A DNA stretch of 64,000 bases from Pseudomonas nitroreducens. Lineage in GTDB: Bacteria; Pseudomonadota; Gammaproteobacteria; Pseudomonadales; Pseudomonadaceae. The notes under the pieces are model-generated. The model worked only from the letters and a program-made list of their open reading frames with translations. It was not told the DNA's origin and ran no database searches. The position numbers were made by a program, and so were the translations under genes. Location: contig NZ_JACHLI010000013.1 in the NCBI RefSeq assembly GCF_014204515.1, positions 62,001 through 126,000 on the forward strand, in the 5' to 3' direction. Shown in pieces: positions 1-9,120 of the stretch. How positions within the stretch are numbered: the first letter of the stretch is position 1; each line of letters opens with the position of its first letter.

Positions 1-1070
1 TGCCGCCACCGGCGATGAGCGTGGGCTTCCTGGGCTGGCTGCGCGCCAACCTGTTCTCCAGCTGGTTCAACACCCTGCTGACCCTGGTCGGTATCTACCT
101 GGTCTACCTGATCCTGCCGCCGCTGCTGGAGTGGGCGATCATCAAGGCCGACTGGACCGGCAGCACCCGCGCCGACTGTTCCCGCGAGGGCGCCTGCTGG
201 GTGTTCATCGGCTCGCGCTTTGGCCAGTTCATGTACGGCTTCTACCCCGAGGAGCTGCGCTGGCGCGTGGACCTCACCGTGCTGTTCGTGGTGTTCGGCG
301 CGGCGCCGCTGTTCCTCAAGCGCTTCGCGTACAAGGTGAAGTACGGCCTGTGTTTCCTCGTGGCACTGCCGATCGTGGCCTACTGGCTGCTGCACGGCGG
401 CTTCCTCGGCCTGGAAACCGTGCCCACCAGTGCCTGGGGCGGGCTGATGCTCACCGTGGTGATCGCTGCGGTCGGCATCTGCGGGGCGATGCCGCTGGGC
501 ATCCTGCTGGCGCTGGGGCGACGTTCGAAGATGCCGGCGATCAAGGTCATCTGCGTCACCACCATCGAATTCTGGCGCGGCGTGCCGCTGATCACCGTGC
601 TGTTCATGTCCTCGGTGATGCTGCCGCTGTTCCTGCCCGAAGGCATGAACCTGGACAAGCTGCTGCGGGCCATGGTGATGGTGGTGCTGTTCGAGGCCGC
701 CTACATCGCTGAGGTAGTGCGTGGCGGCATGCAGGCCATCCCCAAGGGCCAGTACGAAGCCGCGGCCGCCATGGGCCTGGGCTACTGGCGGACCATGGGC
801 CTGGTGATCCTGCCGCAGGCGCTGAAGCTGGTGATCCCCGGCATCGTCAACACCTTCATCGCGCTGTTCAAGGACACGAGCCTGGTGATCATCATCGGCC
901 TGTTCGACTTCCTCAACAGCATCAAGCGCGCCACCGCGGACCCGGCCTGGCTGGGCATGGCCACCGAAGGCTATGTGTTCGCCGCGGTCGTCTACTGGAT
1001 TTTCTGTTTCGGCATGTCCCGCTACTCCATGCACCTGGAGCACAAGCTGGACACCGGCCACAAGCGTTAG
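1..1070 (+). CDS. aapM: Polar amino-acid ABC transporter permease AapM-like (5' partial)
   Basis: Inner-membrane permease of an amino-acid importer of the Aap/Bzt type. The reading frame is open through the left edge and the first internal ATG is at 15; family members usually carry a short Pro-rich stretch before the GWLRxNLFSS segment seen here, so the true start probably lies outside the window. Hydrophobic segments alternate along the whole length. The cytoplasmic EAA loop (EAAAAMGLGYWRTMG) lies about 245 codons after position 15 and is the contact site for the ATPase. The ATPase gene follows after 12 bp, so they form one operon; aapJ and aapQ should lie just upstream. The family call is firm, the exact substrate is not visible. 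Confidence 0.93.
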   Translation, partial: PPPAMSVGFLGWLRANLFSSWFNTLLTLVGIYLVYLILPPLLEWAIIKADWTGSTRADCSREGACWVFIGSRFGQFMYGFYPEELRWRVDLTVLFVVFGAAPLFLKRFAYKVKYGLCFLVALPIVAYWLLHGGFLGLETVPTSAWGGLMLTVVIAAVGICGAMPLGILLALGRRSKMPAIKVICVTTIEFWRGVPLITVLFMSSVMLPLFLPEGMNLDKLLRAMVMVVLFEAAYIAEVVRGGMQAIPKGQYEAAAAMGLGYWRTMGLVILPQALKLVIPGIVNTFIALFKDTSLVIIIGLFDFLNSIKRATADPAWLGMATEGYVFAAVVYWIFCFGMSRYSMHLEHKLDTGHKR

Positions 1071-1082
1071 GAGTGAATCGTC

Positions 1083-1859
1083 ATGTCTGAAGCCACCAAC
1101 AAGACCGCGCAGCCGGCCATCGGCGATCACGTGATGATCACCATGAAGGGCGTGAACAAGTGGTACGGCCAGTTCCACGTGCTCAAGGACATCAACCTGG
1201 AGGTCAAGCAGGGCGAGCGTATCGTGCTCTGCGGGCCGTCCGGTTCGGGCAAGTCCACCACCATCCGCTGCATCAACCGCCTGGAGGAACACCAGCAGGG
1301 CAGCATCGTGGTCGACGGCACCGAGCTGACCAACGACCTCAAGCAGATCGAGGCGATCCGCAGCGAGGTCGGCATGGTGTTCCAGCACTTCAACCTGTTC
1401 CCGCACCTGACCGTGCTGCAGAACTGCATCCTGGCGCCGATGTGGGTGCGCAAGCTGCCCAAGCGCCAGGCCGAGGAAGTCGCCATGCATTACCTGGAGC
1501 GCGTACGCATCCCCGAGCAGGCGCACAAGTTCCCCGGCCAGCTCTCCGGCGGCCAGCAGCAGCGCGTGGCGATCGCTCGCGCGCTGTGCATGAAGCCGAA
1601 GATCATGCTGTTCGACGAACCCACCTCGGCGCTCGACCCGGAAATGGTCAAGGAAGTGCTCGACACCATGATCGGCCTGGCGCAGAGCGGCATGACCATG
1701 CTCTGCGTGACCCACGAGATGGGCTTCGCCCGCACCGTGGCGAACCGGGTGATCTTCATGGACAAGGGCGAGATCGTCGAACAGGCGCCGCCGGACCAGT
1801 TCTTCGACAATCCGCAGTCGGATCGGACCAAGCTGTTCCTCAGTCAGATCCTGCACTGA
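1083..1859 (+). CDS. aapP: Amino-acid ABC transporter ATP-binding protein AapP
   Basis: Cytoplasmic ATPase that powers the adjacent amino-acid permease. All nucleotide-binding motifs are present: Walker [10 protein letters not shown] near residue 51, Q-loop in [14 protein letters not shown] signature LSGGQQQR near 153, Walker [13 protein letters not shown] near 176, and the H-loop histidine in CVTHEMGF near 210. Length of 258 residues is normal for the polar amino-acid uptake family. The ATG at 1083 follows a GGAG a few bases upstream. It is the last gene of the transporter operon; a REP pair begins just after the stop. Confidence 0.96.
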   Translation: MSEATNKTAQPAIGDHVMITMKGVNKWYGQFHVLKDINLEVKQGERIVLCGPSGSGKSTTIRCINRLEEHQQGSIVVDGTELTNDLKQIEAIRSEVGMVFQHFNLFPHLTVLQNCILAPMWVRKLPKRQAEEVAMHYLERVRIPEQAHKFPGQLSGGQQQRVAIARALCMKPKIMLFDEPTSALDPEMVKEVLDTMIGLAQSGMTMLCVTHEMGFARTVANRVIFMDKGEIVEQAPPDQFFDNPQSDRTKLFLSQILH

Positions 1860-1871
1860 CAGCAGGCTTTT

Positions 1872-1952
1872 CGTCGGAGCGAGCTTGCTCGCGAACAGAC
1901 TTCCCGGCCACCTCGGTGTCGGGCGGTTCGCGAGCAGGCTCGCTCTTGCAGG
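1872..1952. repeat. REP pair (inverted GAGCTTGCTCGC-type elements)
   Basis: Two REP copies face each other: 1872-1896 reads CGTCGGAGCGAGCTTGCTCG then CGAAC, and 1926-1952 carries the inverse with AGGCTCGCT. Each copy is itself an imperfect palindrome. The rest of the 300-bp gap (1860-2159) shows no gene I can support; short frames crossing it contain translated REP sequence. The pair sits directly downstream of aapP and could fold at the 3' end of its transcript. Confidence 0.85.
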
Positions 1953-2159
1953 CATGGCCTGTCACGCTCGTCTCCCCCGATGGCAGGCCACCGCCGCAAC
2001 GGCGTATGCTGGCGCTTCCACCGCAACAAGGTGCGACTCTCGAAAAACCGGCTGAACTCGGCCGTCGGATCGGTGTTCCCATGTGCAGTGGTTTGTCAGG
2101 GATGGGCTACCGTTTGAAGTAGCTCCCCTGCATCCGCCGTCCAAAGGAAGAGAGCCGAC

Positions 2160-2876
2160 GTGAACCTGATCCTATCGCCATTGAACCTCAGCAAAGCCAA
2201 GGCCTGGGGCGCCCACGCGGTGACCTCAAGCGGTGTCATCCTCGCCCTGCTGGCGCTGCTCGCGCTGGTCGACAACAAGCCCCAGGCCTGCCTGCTGTGG
2301 CTGGGCGCGGCGCTGCTGGTGGACGGCCTGGACGGCACCCTGGCGCGCAAGTTCGACGTCAAGGCGGTGCTGCCGCACTTCGATGGCTCCACCCTCGACC
2401 TGGTGATCGACTACCTCACCTACGTGTTCATCCCGGCGATCTTCATCTACCGCTACGTGCCGCTGCCGATGCACACCGAGCTGCTGGCGGTGGGGTTGAT
2501 CCTGGTGTCTTCGCTGTTCTGCTTCTGCAACGTCAACATGAAGAGCAAGGACAACTACTTCGTCGGCTTCCCCGCGGCGTGGAACGTGGTCGCCGTGTAC
2601 TTCTTCGTGCTCGACCTGCACCCCTGGGTGAGCTTCGTCACCGTACTGGTGCTGGCCGCGCTGACCCTCACCCGCATGAAGTTCCTGCACCCGTTCCGCG
2701 TGCGCCAGTTCATGCCGCTGAACATCGCCGTGACCTTCGTCTGGATGCTCAGCAGCGCGCTGCTGATCCTCCAGCATCCGGTCGACCAGTCCTGGCTGCT
2801 GGGCCTGTGGTTCGCCGCCTCGGCCTACTTCGTCGGCGTCTGCGTGTGGCGCACGGCGATGGAGTGGTTCCACTGA
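2160..2876 (+). CDS. pcs: Phosphatidylcholine synthase
   Basis: Integral membrane enzyme that makes phosphatidylcholine from CDP-diacylglycerol and free choline. It starts with GTG at 2160 after a GGAAGAGAG stretch. The CDP-alcohol phosphotransferase signature appears as DGLDGTLAR near residues 58-66, followed by HFDGSTLDLVIDYLTYVFIP, with the aspartates spaced as in bacterial Pcs proteins. About eight hydrophobic segments are visible. Length of 238 residues fits the family. It stands alone between repeats. Choline-dependent Pcs is known in P. aeruginosa. Confidence 0.93.
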   Translation: MNLILSPLNLSKAKAWGAHAVTSSGVILALLALLALVDNKPQACLLWLGAALLVDGLDGTLARKFDVKAVLPHFDGSTLDLVIDYLTYVFIPAIFIYRYVPLPMHTELLAVGLILVSSLFCFCNVNMKSKDNYFVGFPAAWNVVAVYFFVLDLHPWVSFVTVLVLAALTLTRMKFLHPFRVRQFMPLNIAVTFVWMLSSALLILQHPVDQSWLLGLWFAASAYFVGVCVWRTAMEWFH

Positions 2877-2904
2877 CCGACCCGGATTCGCGATGTTCTC
2901 CTAT

Positions 2905-3001
2905 GTAGGATGGTGTGGAGCGAAGCGATACCCATCGATAACCCGTGCAACGAACAGCATGGGTGTCGCAAGCTCGCGGAACGCCGCCCGACCCATCCTA
3001 C
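2905..3001. repeat. Inverted-repeat intergenic element (GTAGGATGG type)
   Basis: Terminal arms GTAGGATGG (2905-2913) and CCATCCTAC (2993-3001) are inverse complements. Inner arms GATACCCAT (2927-2935) and ATGGGTGTC (2959-2967) also nearly pair. It fills the gap between convergent pcs and the AraC-type regulator. This is a different repeat family from the GAGCTTGCTCGC elements and could act as a bidirectional 3' structure. Confidence 0.7.
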
Positions 3002-3024
3002 GGTTCCGCATCCTTCCAGGCTTC

Positions 3025-3981
3025 TTATGCCTGCCGCCCCATCAGCCTCTGCCGGAAAGCCCCCGGCGTCTCCCCGCAAACCTGCTTGAACAGCCGCGCA
3101 AAGCTCGCCCGGTCGGCATAGCCGACATCGCTGGCGATGCGTTCCAGCGAGCGTGCCGGATCACCCAGAGCCTGTTGCGCCGAGGCGATGCGCAGGCGCT
3201 GCACATAGTCGTTTGGTGACATCCCCACCTGCTCGCGGAAGCGCCGCAACAGCGTGCGGGTGGAACAGTGCACGCGCAGCGCCAGGCTGGCGAGGTCGAA
3301 GGGCTGGGCGTAGTTGTCCTCCAGCCAGGCCAGCAGCGGCTCCAGGGCCGAGCCGGGCGGCAGCGGGTCGGGCAACAGCGGGGTGAAGCGTCGCTGGCGC
3401 CCGCGTCCATGCTCGAACACCAGGGTTGCCGCCGCGCGCCGCGCCAGTGCCGCGCCGGCGTGGCGCTCGATCAGGTACAGGCACAGGTCCAGCCCGGCCT
3501 GGGCGCCACCGGAGCACAGACGCCCGGCGTCATCGGTGCACAGCGCGTCGATGTCCAGCCGTACCTGGGGATAACGTTCGCGGAAGGCGCTTTCGAGCGC
3601 CCAGTGGGTGGTGGCGCGGCGGCCGTCGAGCACGCCGGCCTCGGCCAGCAGGAAGGCGCTGCTGCACAGGCTGCCCAGCTGCACGCTGGACGGCGCCTGG
3701 CGCATCCAGGCGAGCAGCGGCTGGTTGCTGGCGAAGGTGCTGGCGAAGTCTGCGCCGGTCGCCGGGATCAGCAGCAGGTCGCAGCGAGCGGCGAGGTCCA
3801 GGCCGCCTTCCACCGCCACACGGCCGAAGGGCAGCTCCACCGGCGCGCCGTCGGCGCTGACCCGCAGCACCTCGAAGCGGCGTTCGCCGGCCAGGCGGTT
3901 GGCCAGCTGGAAGCTGTCCATGGCCAGGCCGAGGCTGGAACACAGGGTTTGCGGGCAGACGAACAGGGCTATCCTGAACAT
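3025..3981 (-). CDS. GlxA-family AraC-type transcriptional regulator
   Basis: Predicted DNA-binding regulator of 318 residues. Residues 1-170 resemble a DJ-1/PfpI (class I glutamine-amidotransferase-like) sensory domain, starting FRIALFVCPQTLCSSLGLAMD and containing LGSLCSSAFLLAEAGVLDGR. The last 100 residues are an AraC double helix-turn-helix, with STRTLLRRFREQVGMSPNDY and IASDVGYADRASFARLFKQV. That layout is typical of GlxA, ArgR and CdhR regulators, several of which sense amino acids, choline or carnitine derivatives. The neighbouring pcs uses choline, but a regulatory link is only a guess. It is convergent with pcs and divergent from the NTF2-fold gene. Confidence 0.9.
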   Translation of the reverse strand: MFRIALFVCPQTLCSSLGLAMDSFQLANRLAGERRFEVLRVSADGAPVELPFGRVAVEGGLDLAARCDLLLIPATGADFASTFASNQPLLAWMRQAPSSVQLGSLCSSAFLLAEAGVLDGRRATTHWALESAFRERYPQVRLDIDALCTDDAGRLCSGGAQAGLDLCLYLIERHAGAALARRAAATLVFEHGRGRQRRFTPLLPDPLPPGSALEPLLAWLEDNYAQPFDLASLALRVHCSTRTLLRRFREQVGMSPNDYVQRLRIASAQQALGDPARSLERIASDVGYADRASFARLFKQVCGETPGAFRQRLMGRQA

Positions 3982-4106
3982 GGCGTCTCGCTTGGCTCGG
4001 GCGATGGGGGTTGGCGCTATCGATCACAATGTTGTCGATATTGCCAATGGTGTCCAGTGGCGCTGCAGCGCAAACTGTATCCAGACCTTACTCGAGCGAA
4101 CCCGCC

Positions 4107-4589
4107 ATGGCCCACCCCAATGCCCAGTTGATCGAACGCTTCTACCAGGCCTTCCAGCGCCGCGATGGCGCCGCCATGGCCGCCTGCTACAGCGCCGACG
4201 TGCACTTCAGCGATCCGGTATTCACCGACCTGCGCGGTGCCGAGGCCGGCGACATGTGGCGGATGCTCACTGCCCGCGCCGAGGATTTCTCCCTCAGCTA
4301 CGAAGGCGTGGAAGCCGATGACACGCGCGGTTCCGCACGCTGGGTGGCGTCCTACACCTTCAGCCAGACCGGCCGCCGGGTGGTCAACCGCATCCAGGCC
4401 CGCTTCGAATTCCGCGACGGGCAGATCTGCCGACACGTCGACACTTTCGACCTCTGGCAGTGGTCGCGGCAGGCCCTCGGCGCCAAGGGAGCCCTACTGG
4501 GCTGGGCTTCTCCGGTGCAGGCGGCGATCCGCAAACAGGCCGCCAAAGGGCTGGCGCTGTACCGTTCGCGCCCGCCGGCAAAAGCCTGA
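4107..4589 (+). CDS. NTF2-fold / SnoaL-like protein
   Basis: Small soluble protein of 160 residues with the cone-shaped NTF2-like fold signature: LIERFYQAFQRRDGAAMAAC at the start, then FSDPVFTDLRGAEAGDMWRML and a C-terminal FRDGQICRHVDTFDLWQW strand. Such proteins are often small-molecule isomerases, hydrolases or binding proteins; no catalytic set can be assigned here. I chose ATG 4107 over the longer open frame from 4011 because homologous domains begin at the helix IERFYQAF and the preceding segment looks non-coding. It is divergent from the regulator upstream. Confidence 0.82.
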   Translation: MAHPNAQLIERFYQAFQRRDGAAMAACYSADVHFSDPVFTDLRGAEAGDMWRMLTARAEDFSLSYEGVEADDTRGSARWVASYTFSQTGRRVVNRIQARFEFRDGQICRHVDTFDLWQWSRQALGAKGALLGWASPVQAAIRKQAAKGLALYRSRPPAKA

Positions 4590-4661
4590 AGCGGGCCGCA
4601 AGGCTCGCCCGTGGCGGCCGGATAGGCTTAAATGACAGGCGACTGAGAGCCGGACGCCGCC

Positions 4662-5363
4662 ATGATCACACTTTTCCAGTTCCCGCCCGCCTTCAACGTA
4701 CCCAACGTCAGCCCCTTCTGCCTGAAGCTTGAAACCTTCCTCCGCCTCGCCGGGCTGGAGTATCAGGTCAAGCACGTGATGGACCCGCGCAAGGGGCCCA
4801 AGGGCAAGCTGCCGTTCATTACGCTGGATGGCAAACCCATCGCCGACACGGCGATCATCATGCGTACCCTGCAGCAGTACTACGAATTCGACCTCGACGC
4901 CGGCCTCGACGCCCGCGGCCGTGGCTGGGCGGTGTCGATCACCCGCCTGTGCGACGAGCACCTGGTGCCGCTGCTGGTGTACTTCCGCTGGCTCGACGAG
5001 CAGGGCTTCCGTCAGGTGAAGGAGGTGATGTTCCGTGGCGTGCCCGCACCGCTGCGGCCGGTGGTGGGCGCGATGCTGCAGCGCAAGATCCGCGGCGACC
5101 TCAAGGGCCGCGGCCTGCTGCGCCACAGCCGCGAGGAGCTGCTGGGCTTCGCCCGTGACGACCTCGAAGCCCTGGACGGCATGCTCGGCGACCTGCCGTA
5201 CTTCGGTGGCGCCAAGCCGTGCAGCGCAGACGCCGCCACCTACGGCGTGCTGGCCAACCTGATCCTCAGCACCCTGGAAACCCCGCTCAACGACATGGCG
5301 CGCAGCTACGAGCGCCTGGTCGCCTACTGTGACCGCATGCAGGCGCGGGTCTGGGCGTCGTGA
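4662..5363 (+). CDS. Glutathione S-transferase family protein
   Basis: Cytosolic protein of 233 residues. The N-terminal thioredoxin-like domain carries [20 protein letters not shown] and [20 protein letters not shown], the latter matching the cis-Pro glutathione site followed by an acidic contact. The C-terminal helical domain ends with [20 protein letters not shown]. The architecture resembles the FAXC/metaxin-like branch of the GST superfamily. Substrate is unknown. The stop codon overlaps the GTG start of the next gene, so both are probably co-translated. Confidence 0.88.
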   Translation: MITLFQFPPAFNVPNVSPFCLKLETFLRLAGLEYQVKHVMDPRKGPKGKLPFITLDGKPIADTAIIMRTLQQYYEFDLDAGLDARGRGWAVSITRLCDEHLVPLLVYFRWLDEQGFRQVKEVMFRGVPAPLRPVVGAMLQRKIRGDLKGRGLLRHSREELLGFARDDLEALDGMLGDLPYFGGAKPCSADAATYGVLANLILSTLETPLNDMARSYERLVAYCDRMQARVWAS

Positions 5364-5665
5364 CCGTCGCCGAGCCCAAACCCTGGTTCGTCTACCTGGT
5401 GCGCGCCGAGAACGGCGCGCTCTACTGCGGCATCAGCGATGACGCCCAGCGCCGCTTCGAAACCCACCGCACCGGCAAGGGCGCGCGCTTCTTCCACTCC
5501 AGTCCCGCCCAGGCGCTGGTCTATGTCGAGGCCTGCCCGGGCAAGGGCGATGCCCTGCGCCGCGAGCGCGCGATCAAGGCGCTGACCAAGCGGGCCAAGG
5601 AGCGCCTGGTGCTGGCCGGCCCCTTCACCATCAGCGCCGTGGATGTCGTCCCATCCGAGGGATGA
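5360..5665 (+). CDS. GIY-YIG nuclease-domain protein (YhbQ/UPF0213-like)
   Basis: Single-domain protein of 101 residues. The fold markers are [20 protein letters not shown] (the GIY and YIG strands), the arginine in AQRRFETH, and the conserved glutamate in [15 protein letters not shown]. Stand-alone proteins of this family have been linked to nuclease activity on damaged or structured DNA, but a cellular role is not settled. The start is GTG at 5360, in a 4-bp overlap with the upstream GST stop. Immediately after the stop lies a short hairpin, GTAGGA-CTCA-TCCTAC, at 5667-5682. Confidence 0.87.
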   Translation: MTVAEPKPWFVYLVRAENGALYCGISDDAQRRFETHRTGKGARFFHSSPAQALVYVEACPGKGDALRRERAIKALTKRAKERLVLAGPFTISAVDVVPSEG

Positions 5666-5666
5666 G

Positions 5667-5682
5667 GTAGGACTCATCCTAC
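5667..5682. repeat. Short hairpin after the GIY-YIG gene
   Basis: GTAGGACTCATCCTAC forms a 6-bp stem with a 4-base loop one base after the TGA stop. It lacks a following T-run, so it is more likely a minimal GTAGGA-type repeat than an intrinsic terminator. Confidence 0.5.
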
Positions 5683-5728
5683 GTACGGGTTAAGCTGCCG
5701 GACCACCTTCCGGCCGCTGGAGCCCACC

Positions 5729-6664
5729 ATGTCCGAGCTGATCCTGCACCACTATCCGACTTCGCCCTTCGCCGAGAAGGCGCGTCTGCTGCTGGGCTTC
5801 AAGCAGCTGTCGTGGCGTTCGGTGCACATCCCGCCGCTGATGCCCAAGCCGGACCTGATGCCGCTCACCGGCGGCTACCGCAAGACCCCGGTGCTGCAGG
5901 TCGGCGCTGACATCTACTGCGACACCGCGCTGATCGCCCGCCGTCTGGAACAGGAAAAAGCCGTACCGGCGCTGTTCCCCGAAGGCCACGAGTTCACCTC
6001 GTCCAGCTTCGCCCTGTGGGTCGACTCGGTGATCTTCCAGCATGCCGTCAGCCTGGTGTTCCAGCCCGAATCCATCGCCATGCGCTTCGGCAAGCTGCCG
6101 CCGGAATTCCTCAAGGCCTTCGTCGCCGACCGCAGCCAGCTGTTCAGCGGCGGCACCGCCAGCAAGCTGTCGGCCGAGCAGGCCAAGCACCAGTGGCCGG
6201 TATTCATGGCGCGCATCGAGGAGCAGCTGTCCCGCGAGGAGGGCGACTTCCTCTTCGGTGAGCCTTCCATTGCCGATTTCTCCCTGGCCCACTGCCTGTG
6301 GTTCGTCAAGGCCACGCCGGTGACCGCGCCGCTGGTGGATGCCTACCCGGCGGTCAGCGCCTGGCTGGGCCGGGTGCTGGGCTTCGGCCACGGCTCGCCC
6401 AGCGAGATGAGCGCCGAGGACGCCATCGCCGTGGCCCGCGACAGCCAGCCAGCGCCGCTGCCACAGGAGGATTTCGTTGACCCCAACGGCTTCAAGGCGG
6501 GCCAGCGCGTGGTGATCGCCGCCACCGACTACGGCTGCGATCCGGTGGAGGGCGAACTGGTGCATGCCGGGCTGGAAAGCCTGGTGCTGCGCCGCGAGGA
6601 CCCACGCGCCGGCACCGTCCATGTGCACTTCCCGCGCGTGGGCTTCGGCATCCGCGCGATCTGA
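5729..6664 (+). CDS. Glutathione S-transferase family protein with C-terminal extension
   Basis: Cytosolic protein of 311 residues. Residues 1-80 form the thioredoxin-like GST domain (HHYPTSPFAEKARLLLGFKQ and GGYRKTPVLQVGADIYCDT). A helical GST domain follows with FGEPSIADFSLAHCLWFVKA. Residues from about 245 to the end form an extra beta-rich tail (DFVDPNGFKAGQRVVIAATD onward), making it longer than the usual 200-230 residues. The catalytic serine or cysteine position is probably within TSPFAEK. No substrate can be given. Confidence 0.87.
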   Translation: MSELILHHYPTSPFAEKARLLLGFKQLSWRSVHIPPLMPKPDLMPLTGGYRKTPVLQVGADIYCDTALIARRLEQEKAVPALFPEGHEFTSSSFALWVDSVIFQHAVSLVFQPESIAMRFGKLPPEFLKAFVADRSQLFSGGTASKLSAEQAKHQWPVFMARIEEQLSREEGDFLFGEPSIADFSLAHCLWFVKATPVTAPLVDAYPAVSAWLGRVLGFGHGSPSEMSAEDAIAVARDSQPAPLPQEDFVDPNGFKAGQRVVIAATDYGCDPVEGELVHAGLESLVLRREDPRAGTVHVHFPRVGFGIRAI

Positions 6665-6777
6665 TCGGTCTGCCAGCGCCGTCCGCTGCTCCACGGCGGA
6701 CTGTGCGCTGGTCGCTTGAGGCGTCTGCCGCGGGCGTCTAAGGTGCAACTCTCGTTGCCCGACAGAGGACGCCGCGC

Positions 6778-7686
6778 ATGCAGGCCTACGACATCGAACT
6801 GCTGAAACATTCCACGCCCGCCGCTGGAGAGGAACTCCAGGGCTGGTGCTTCGGCCTGCCGCCGGGCATCGCGCCCGAGCAATGGCCGCTGGACCCGGAC
6901 ACCGGTTACCCGCTGATGCACGGCTTGACCCTGCGCCTGCCCGAGGACTATCGGGTGCACGGCCCGGAGATCGTCGCGCTGAGCTTCTTCTCGCTGGCGC
7001 CGGACCAGAACGACGGCGGTCCGAGCTCGGTGGATGGCATCGCCGAGCAGATCGTCTCGCCCGGCCAGCAGCCACCGGCCGACCCGCAGTTGCTGCCGTT
7101 CTGGCAGGCAGGCCGCGCCAGTCACCCGCGCCTGCACCGGATGGAGGACATCCTTGGCGGTGCGTACGCGGTGATCCTGCTCACCGAGGGCGAATTCAAC
7201 GGCGCGCCCTGCCAGCCGCCGCGACTGCCCGAAGGCAATGCCCTGCTGGCGCAGACCGACGCGCCGCTGTGGCTCAAGGGCGGCTCCGCCAGCACCTTCA
7301 GCGAACACGTGCGCGAAGGCGACTTCCTCCACCGGCTGTTCGGCGGCATCCCCCAGCCGGGCCTGGACGTGCGCTACCTGCTGCGCTGGACTCCGCGCGC
7401 CAGCGACCCCAACGCCGGGATCAAGCCCGACGAATACGGCGAGACGGATTACCAGCAGTTCTATTACTGGGAGAACAACGACATCCACCGCGACAACTAC
7501 CGCGAACACCCCTGGAGCCAGGGCCACCAGCCCAACCACATCGGCGGCACCATGCGCCCGGTGCAGGGCATGCCGGACATCAGCGCCTTCTACATCGGCT
7601 TCGAGGAATACCTGGGCGGCTACAACTTCGGCAGTGGCAACGCCCAGCTGGACTTCCGCGACATGAAGATCGACTGGGCCTGCTGA
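6778..7686 (+). CDS. Uncharacterised protein, 302 residues
   Basis: I do not recognise a named family with confidence. The frame has good Pseudomonas coding character, an ATG at 6778 and a GAGG-like ribosome site. The protein lacks a signal peptide and membrane segments and is rich in Asp, Pro and Gly. Its second half, with EHVREGDFLHRLFGGIPQPG and the C-terminal GGTMRPVQGMPDISAFYIGF, is weakly reminiscent of YwqG/DUF1963-type proteins, but that is an impression only. It is followed by two REP pairs and so is probably monocistronic. Confidence 0.75.
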   Translation: MQAYDIELLKHSTPAAGEELQGWCFGLPPGIAPEQWPLDPDTGYPLMHGLTLRLPEDYRVHGPEIVALSFFSLAPDQNDGGPSSVDGIAEQIVSPGQQPPADPQLLPFWQAGRASHPRLHRMEDILGGAYAVILLTEGEFNGAPCQPPRLPEGNALLAQTDAPLWLKGGSASTFSEHVREGDFLHRLFGGIPQPGLDVRYLLRWTPRASDPNAGIKPDEYGETDYQQFYYWENNDIHRDNYREHPWSQGHQPNHIGGTMRPVQGMPDISAFYIGFEEYLGGYNFGSGNAQLDFRDMKIDWAC

Positions 7687-7708
7687 CTCAGCCGGCGCCA
7701 GTGGGTTT

Positions 7709-7780
7709 CGTAGGAGCGGACTCTGTCCGCGATAGGCACGCGGCGGCTGGAGGACATCGCGGATGAATCCGCTCCTACGG
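7709..7780. repeat. REP pair (GGACTCTGTCC variant)
   Basis: CGTAGGAGCGGACTCTGTCC begins at 7709 and its inverse, ending GAATCCGCTCCTACGG, closes at 7780. The sequence between is about 20 bp. This is the head-to-tail inverted arrangement typical of REPIN-like units. Together with the next pair it occupies most of the 315-bp gap 7687-8000. Confidence 0.82.
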
Positions 7781-7853
7781 GGCTGCTCCGGTATTTCCGG
7801 GTGCGTGGGGCGTACGAAGTAATCAATTGACCTGTCGAGCTCTCTGCCGTGCA

Positions 7854-7932
7854 GGTTCGCGAGCAAGCTCGCTCCTACAGGCAGCCGGCCAGCGTGGTGC
7901 GCTTTTCGTAGGAGCGAGCTTGCTCGCGAACT
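7854..7932. repeat. REP pair (GAGCAAGCTCGC type)
   Basis: GTTCGCGAGCAAGCTCGCTC starts at 7854 and the opposite copy, GTAGGAGCGAGCTTGCTCGC, ends near 7932. The two copies face each other across about 25 bp. They lie between the convergent 302-residue gene and yejK, just beyond the yejK terminator. Confidence 0.85.
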
Positions 7933-7956
7933 GCCCAGCGCCAGAGCCGCAGGCAC

Positions 7957-7986
7957 AAAAAAGCCCATCTCAGGATGGGCTTTTTT
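7957..7986 (-). terminator. Rho-independent terminator of yejK
   Basis: AAAAAAGCCCAT, loop CTCAGG, ATGGGCTTTTTT form a perfect stem with A/T tails on both sides. It lies 15 bp past the yejK stop. The symmetric tails would let it work in both directions. Confidence 0.9.
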
Positions 7987-8000
7987 CGTCAGCGCGGACC

Positions 8001-9008
8001 TCAGTCCTTGCGGCGCTTCAACTGGTCCTGCAGCTGGGTCGGCAGGCCGCGGATGATCAGCATGTCGCGCGCCTCGTCGTACTCCACCTTGCTGCCCAGC
8101 AGGTGCGCCTCGAAGCTGATCGACAGCCCCTCGGCACGGCCGGTGAAGCGGCGAAACTGGTTGAGGGTGCGCTTGTCCGCCGGGATTTCCGGCGACAGGC
8201 CGTAGTCCTTGTTGCGGATGTAGTCGTAGAAGGCGCGCGGCGCCTGGTCGTCCATCAGCTCGGAGAGTGCGTCCAGGGCCATCGGCTCGCCGATCTTGGC
8301 CTGGCTGGTGGCGTAGTCCACCAGTACGTCGGTCTTCTCGCGGGCCTGCTCTTCGGGCAGGTCTTCGCTTTCCACGAAGTCGCTGAAGGCCTTGAGCAGG
8401 GTGCGCGTCTCGCTCGGGCCGTCGACGCCCTCGGTGCAGCCGATGAAGTCGCGGAAGTAGTCCGAGACCTTCTTGCCGCCCTTGCCCTTGATGAACGAGA
8501 TGTACTGCTTGGACGTCTTGTTGTTCTGCCATTCGGAAATGTTGATCCGCGCCGCCATGTGCAGCTGGCCCAGGTCCAGGTGGCGCGACGGGGTCACTTC
8601 CAGCGCGTCGGTCACCGCCACGCCTTCGCTGTGGTGCAGCAGGGCGATGGACAGGTAGTCGGTCATGCCCTGCTGGTAATGGCAGAACAGCACGTGGCCG
8701 CCGGTGGAGAGGTTGGACTCCTCCATCAGCGTCTTCAGGTGCTCCACCGCCTGCTTGGAGAAGGCGACGAAATCCTTGCCGCTGTCCAGGTACTCGCTCA
8801 GCCAGCCGCTGAACGGGTAGGCGCCAGACTCGCCCTGGAACAGGCCCCAGGCCTTGTTCGGCTTGGCGTTGTAGCTTTCGTTGAGATCGGCCATCAGGTT
8901 CTCGATGGCCTGGGAGTCGCCCAGCTCGGCGTCGCGCGCGTGCAGCGTCGCGGGGTTGCCGTCGGGCTTCTTGTCAATCAGGTGGACGATGGCGTGACGA
9001 ATCGGCAT
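8001..9008 (-). CDS. yejK: Nucleoid-associated protein YejK (NdpA)
   Basis: Nucleoid-associated protein of 335 residues in the NA37/NdpA family. It begins [17 protein letters not shown], as in the family, and contains the conserved central stretch [20 protein letters not shown] and [18 protein letters not shown]. The C-terminus is basic ([10 protein letters not shown]). Length is as expected. It is a single gene with its own terminator, with about 110 bp between it and the downstream end of the toxin gene. The biochemical role of YejK in Pseudomonas is poorly known. Confidence 0.95.
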   Translation of the reverse strand: MPIRHAIVHLIDKKPDGNPATLHARDAELGDSQAIENLMADLNESYNAKPNKAWGLFQGESGAYPFSGWLSEYLDSGKDFVAFSKQAVEHLKTLMEESNLSTGGHVLFCHYQQGMTDYLSIALLHHSEGVAVTDALEVTPSRHLDLGQLHMAARINISEWQNNKTSKQYISFIKGKGGKKVSDYFRDFIGCTEGVDGPSETRTLLKAFSDFVESEDLPEEQAREKTDVLVDYATSQAKIGEPMALDALSELMDDQAPRAFYDYIRNKDYGLSPEIPADKRTLNQFRRFTGRAEGLSISFEAHLLGSKVEYDEARDMLIIRGLPTQLQDQLKRRKD

Positions 9009-9120
9009 GGCGGACCCGGATGTTCAGTGCCGGCGGCGCAGCGCGCATCGAAGCGGCGGCGGGGCGGGCGGATGGGAAAACGCCAGAGTTTACCCGACAA
9101 GGCAGCAGGATGCGCGACGC

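Noticed and set aside
1840..2144. Small frames in the gap between aapP and pcs
   Set aside because: Their proteins contain translated REP sequence (EPAREPP-like) and have no ribosome site.
4011..4106. N-terminal extension of the NTF2-fold protein
   Set aside because: The segment has no conserved features and the domain starts at ATG 4107.
5690..8532. Long minus-strand frames opposite the second GST and the 302-residue gene
   Set aside because: Antisense shadows with Arg/Ala-rich composition; they also run through REP sequences.
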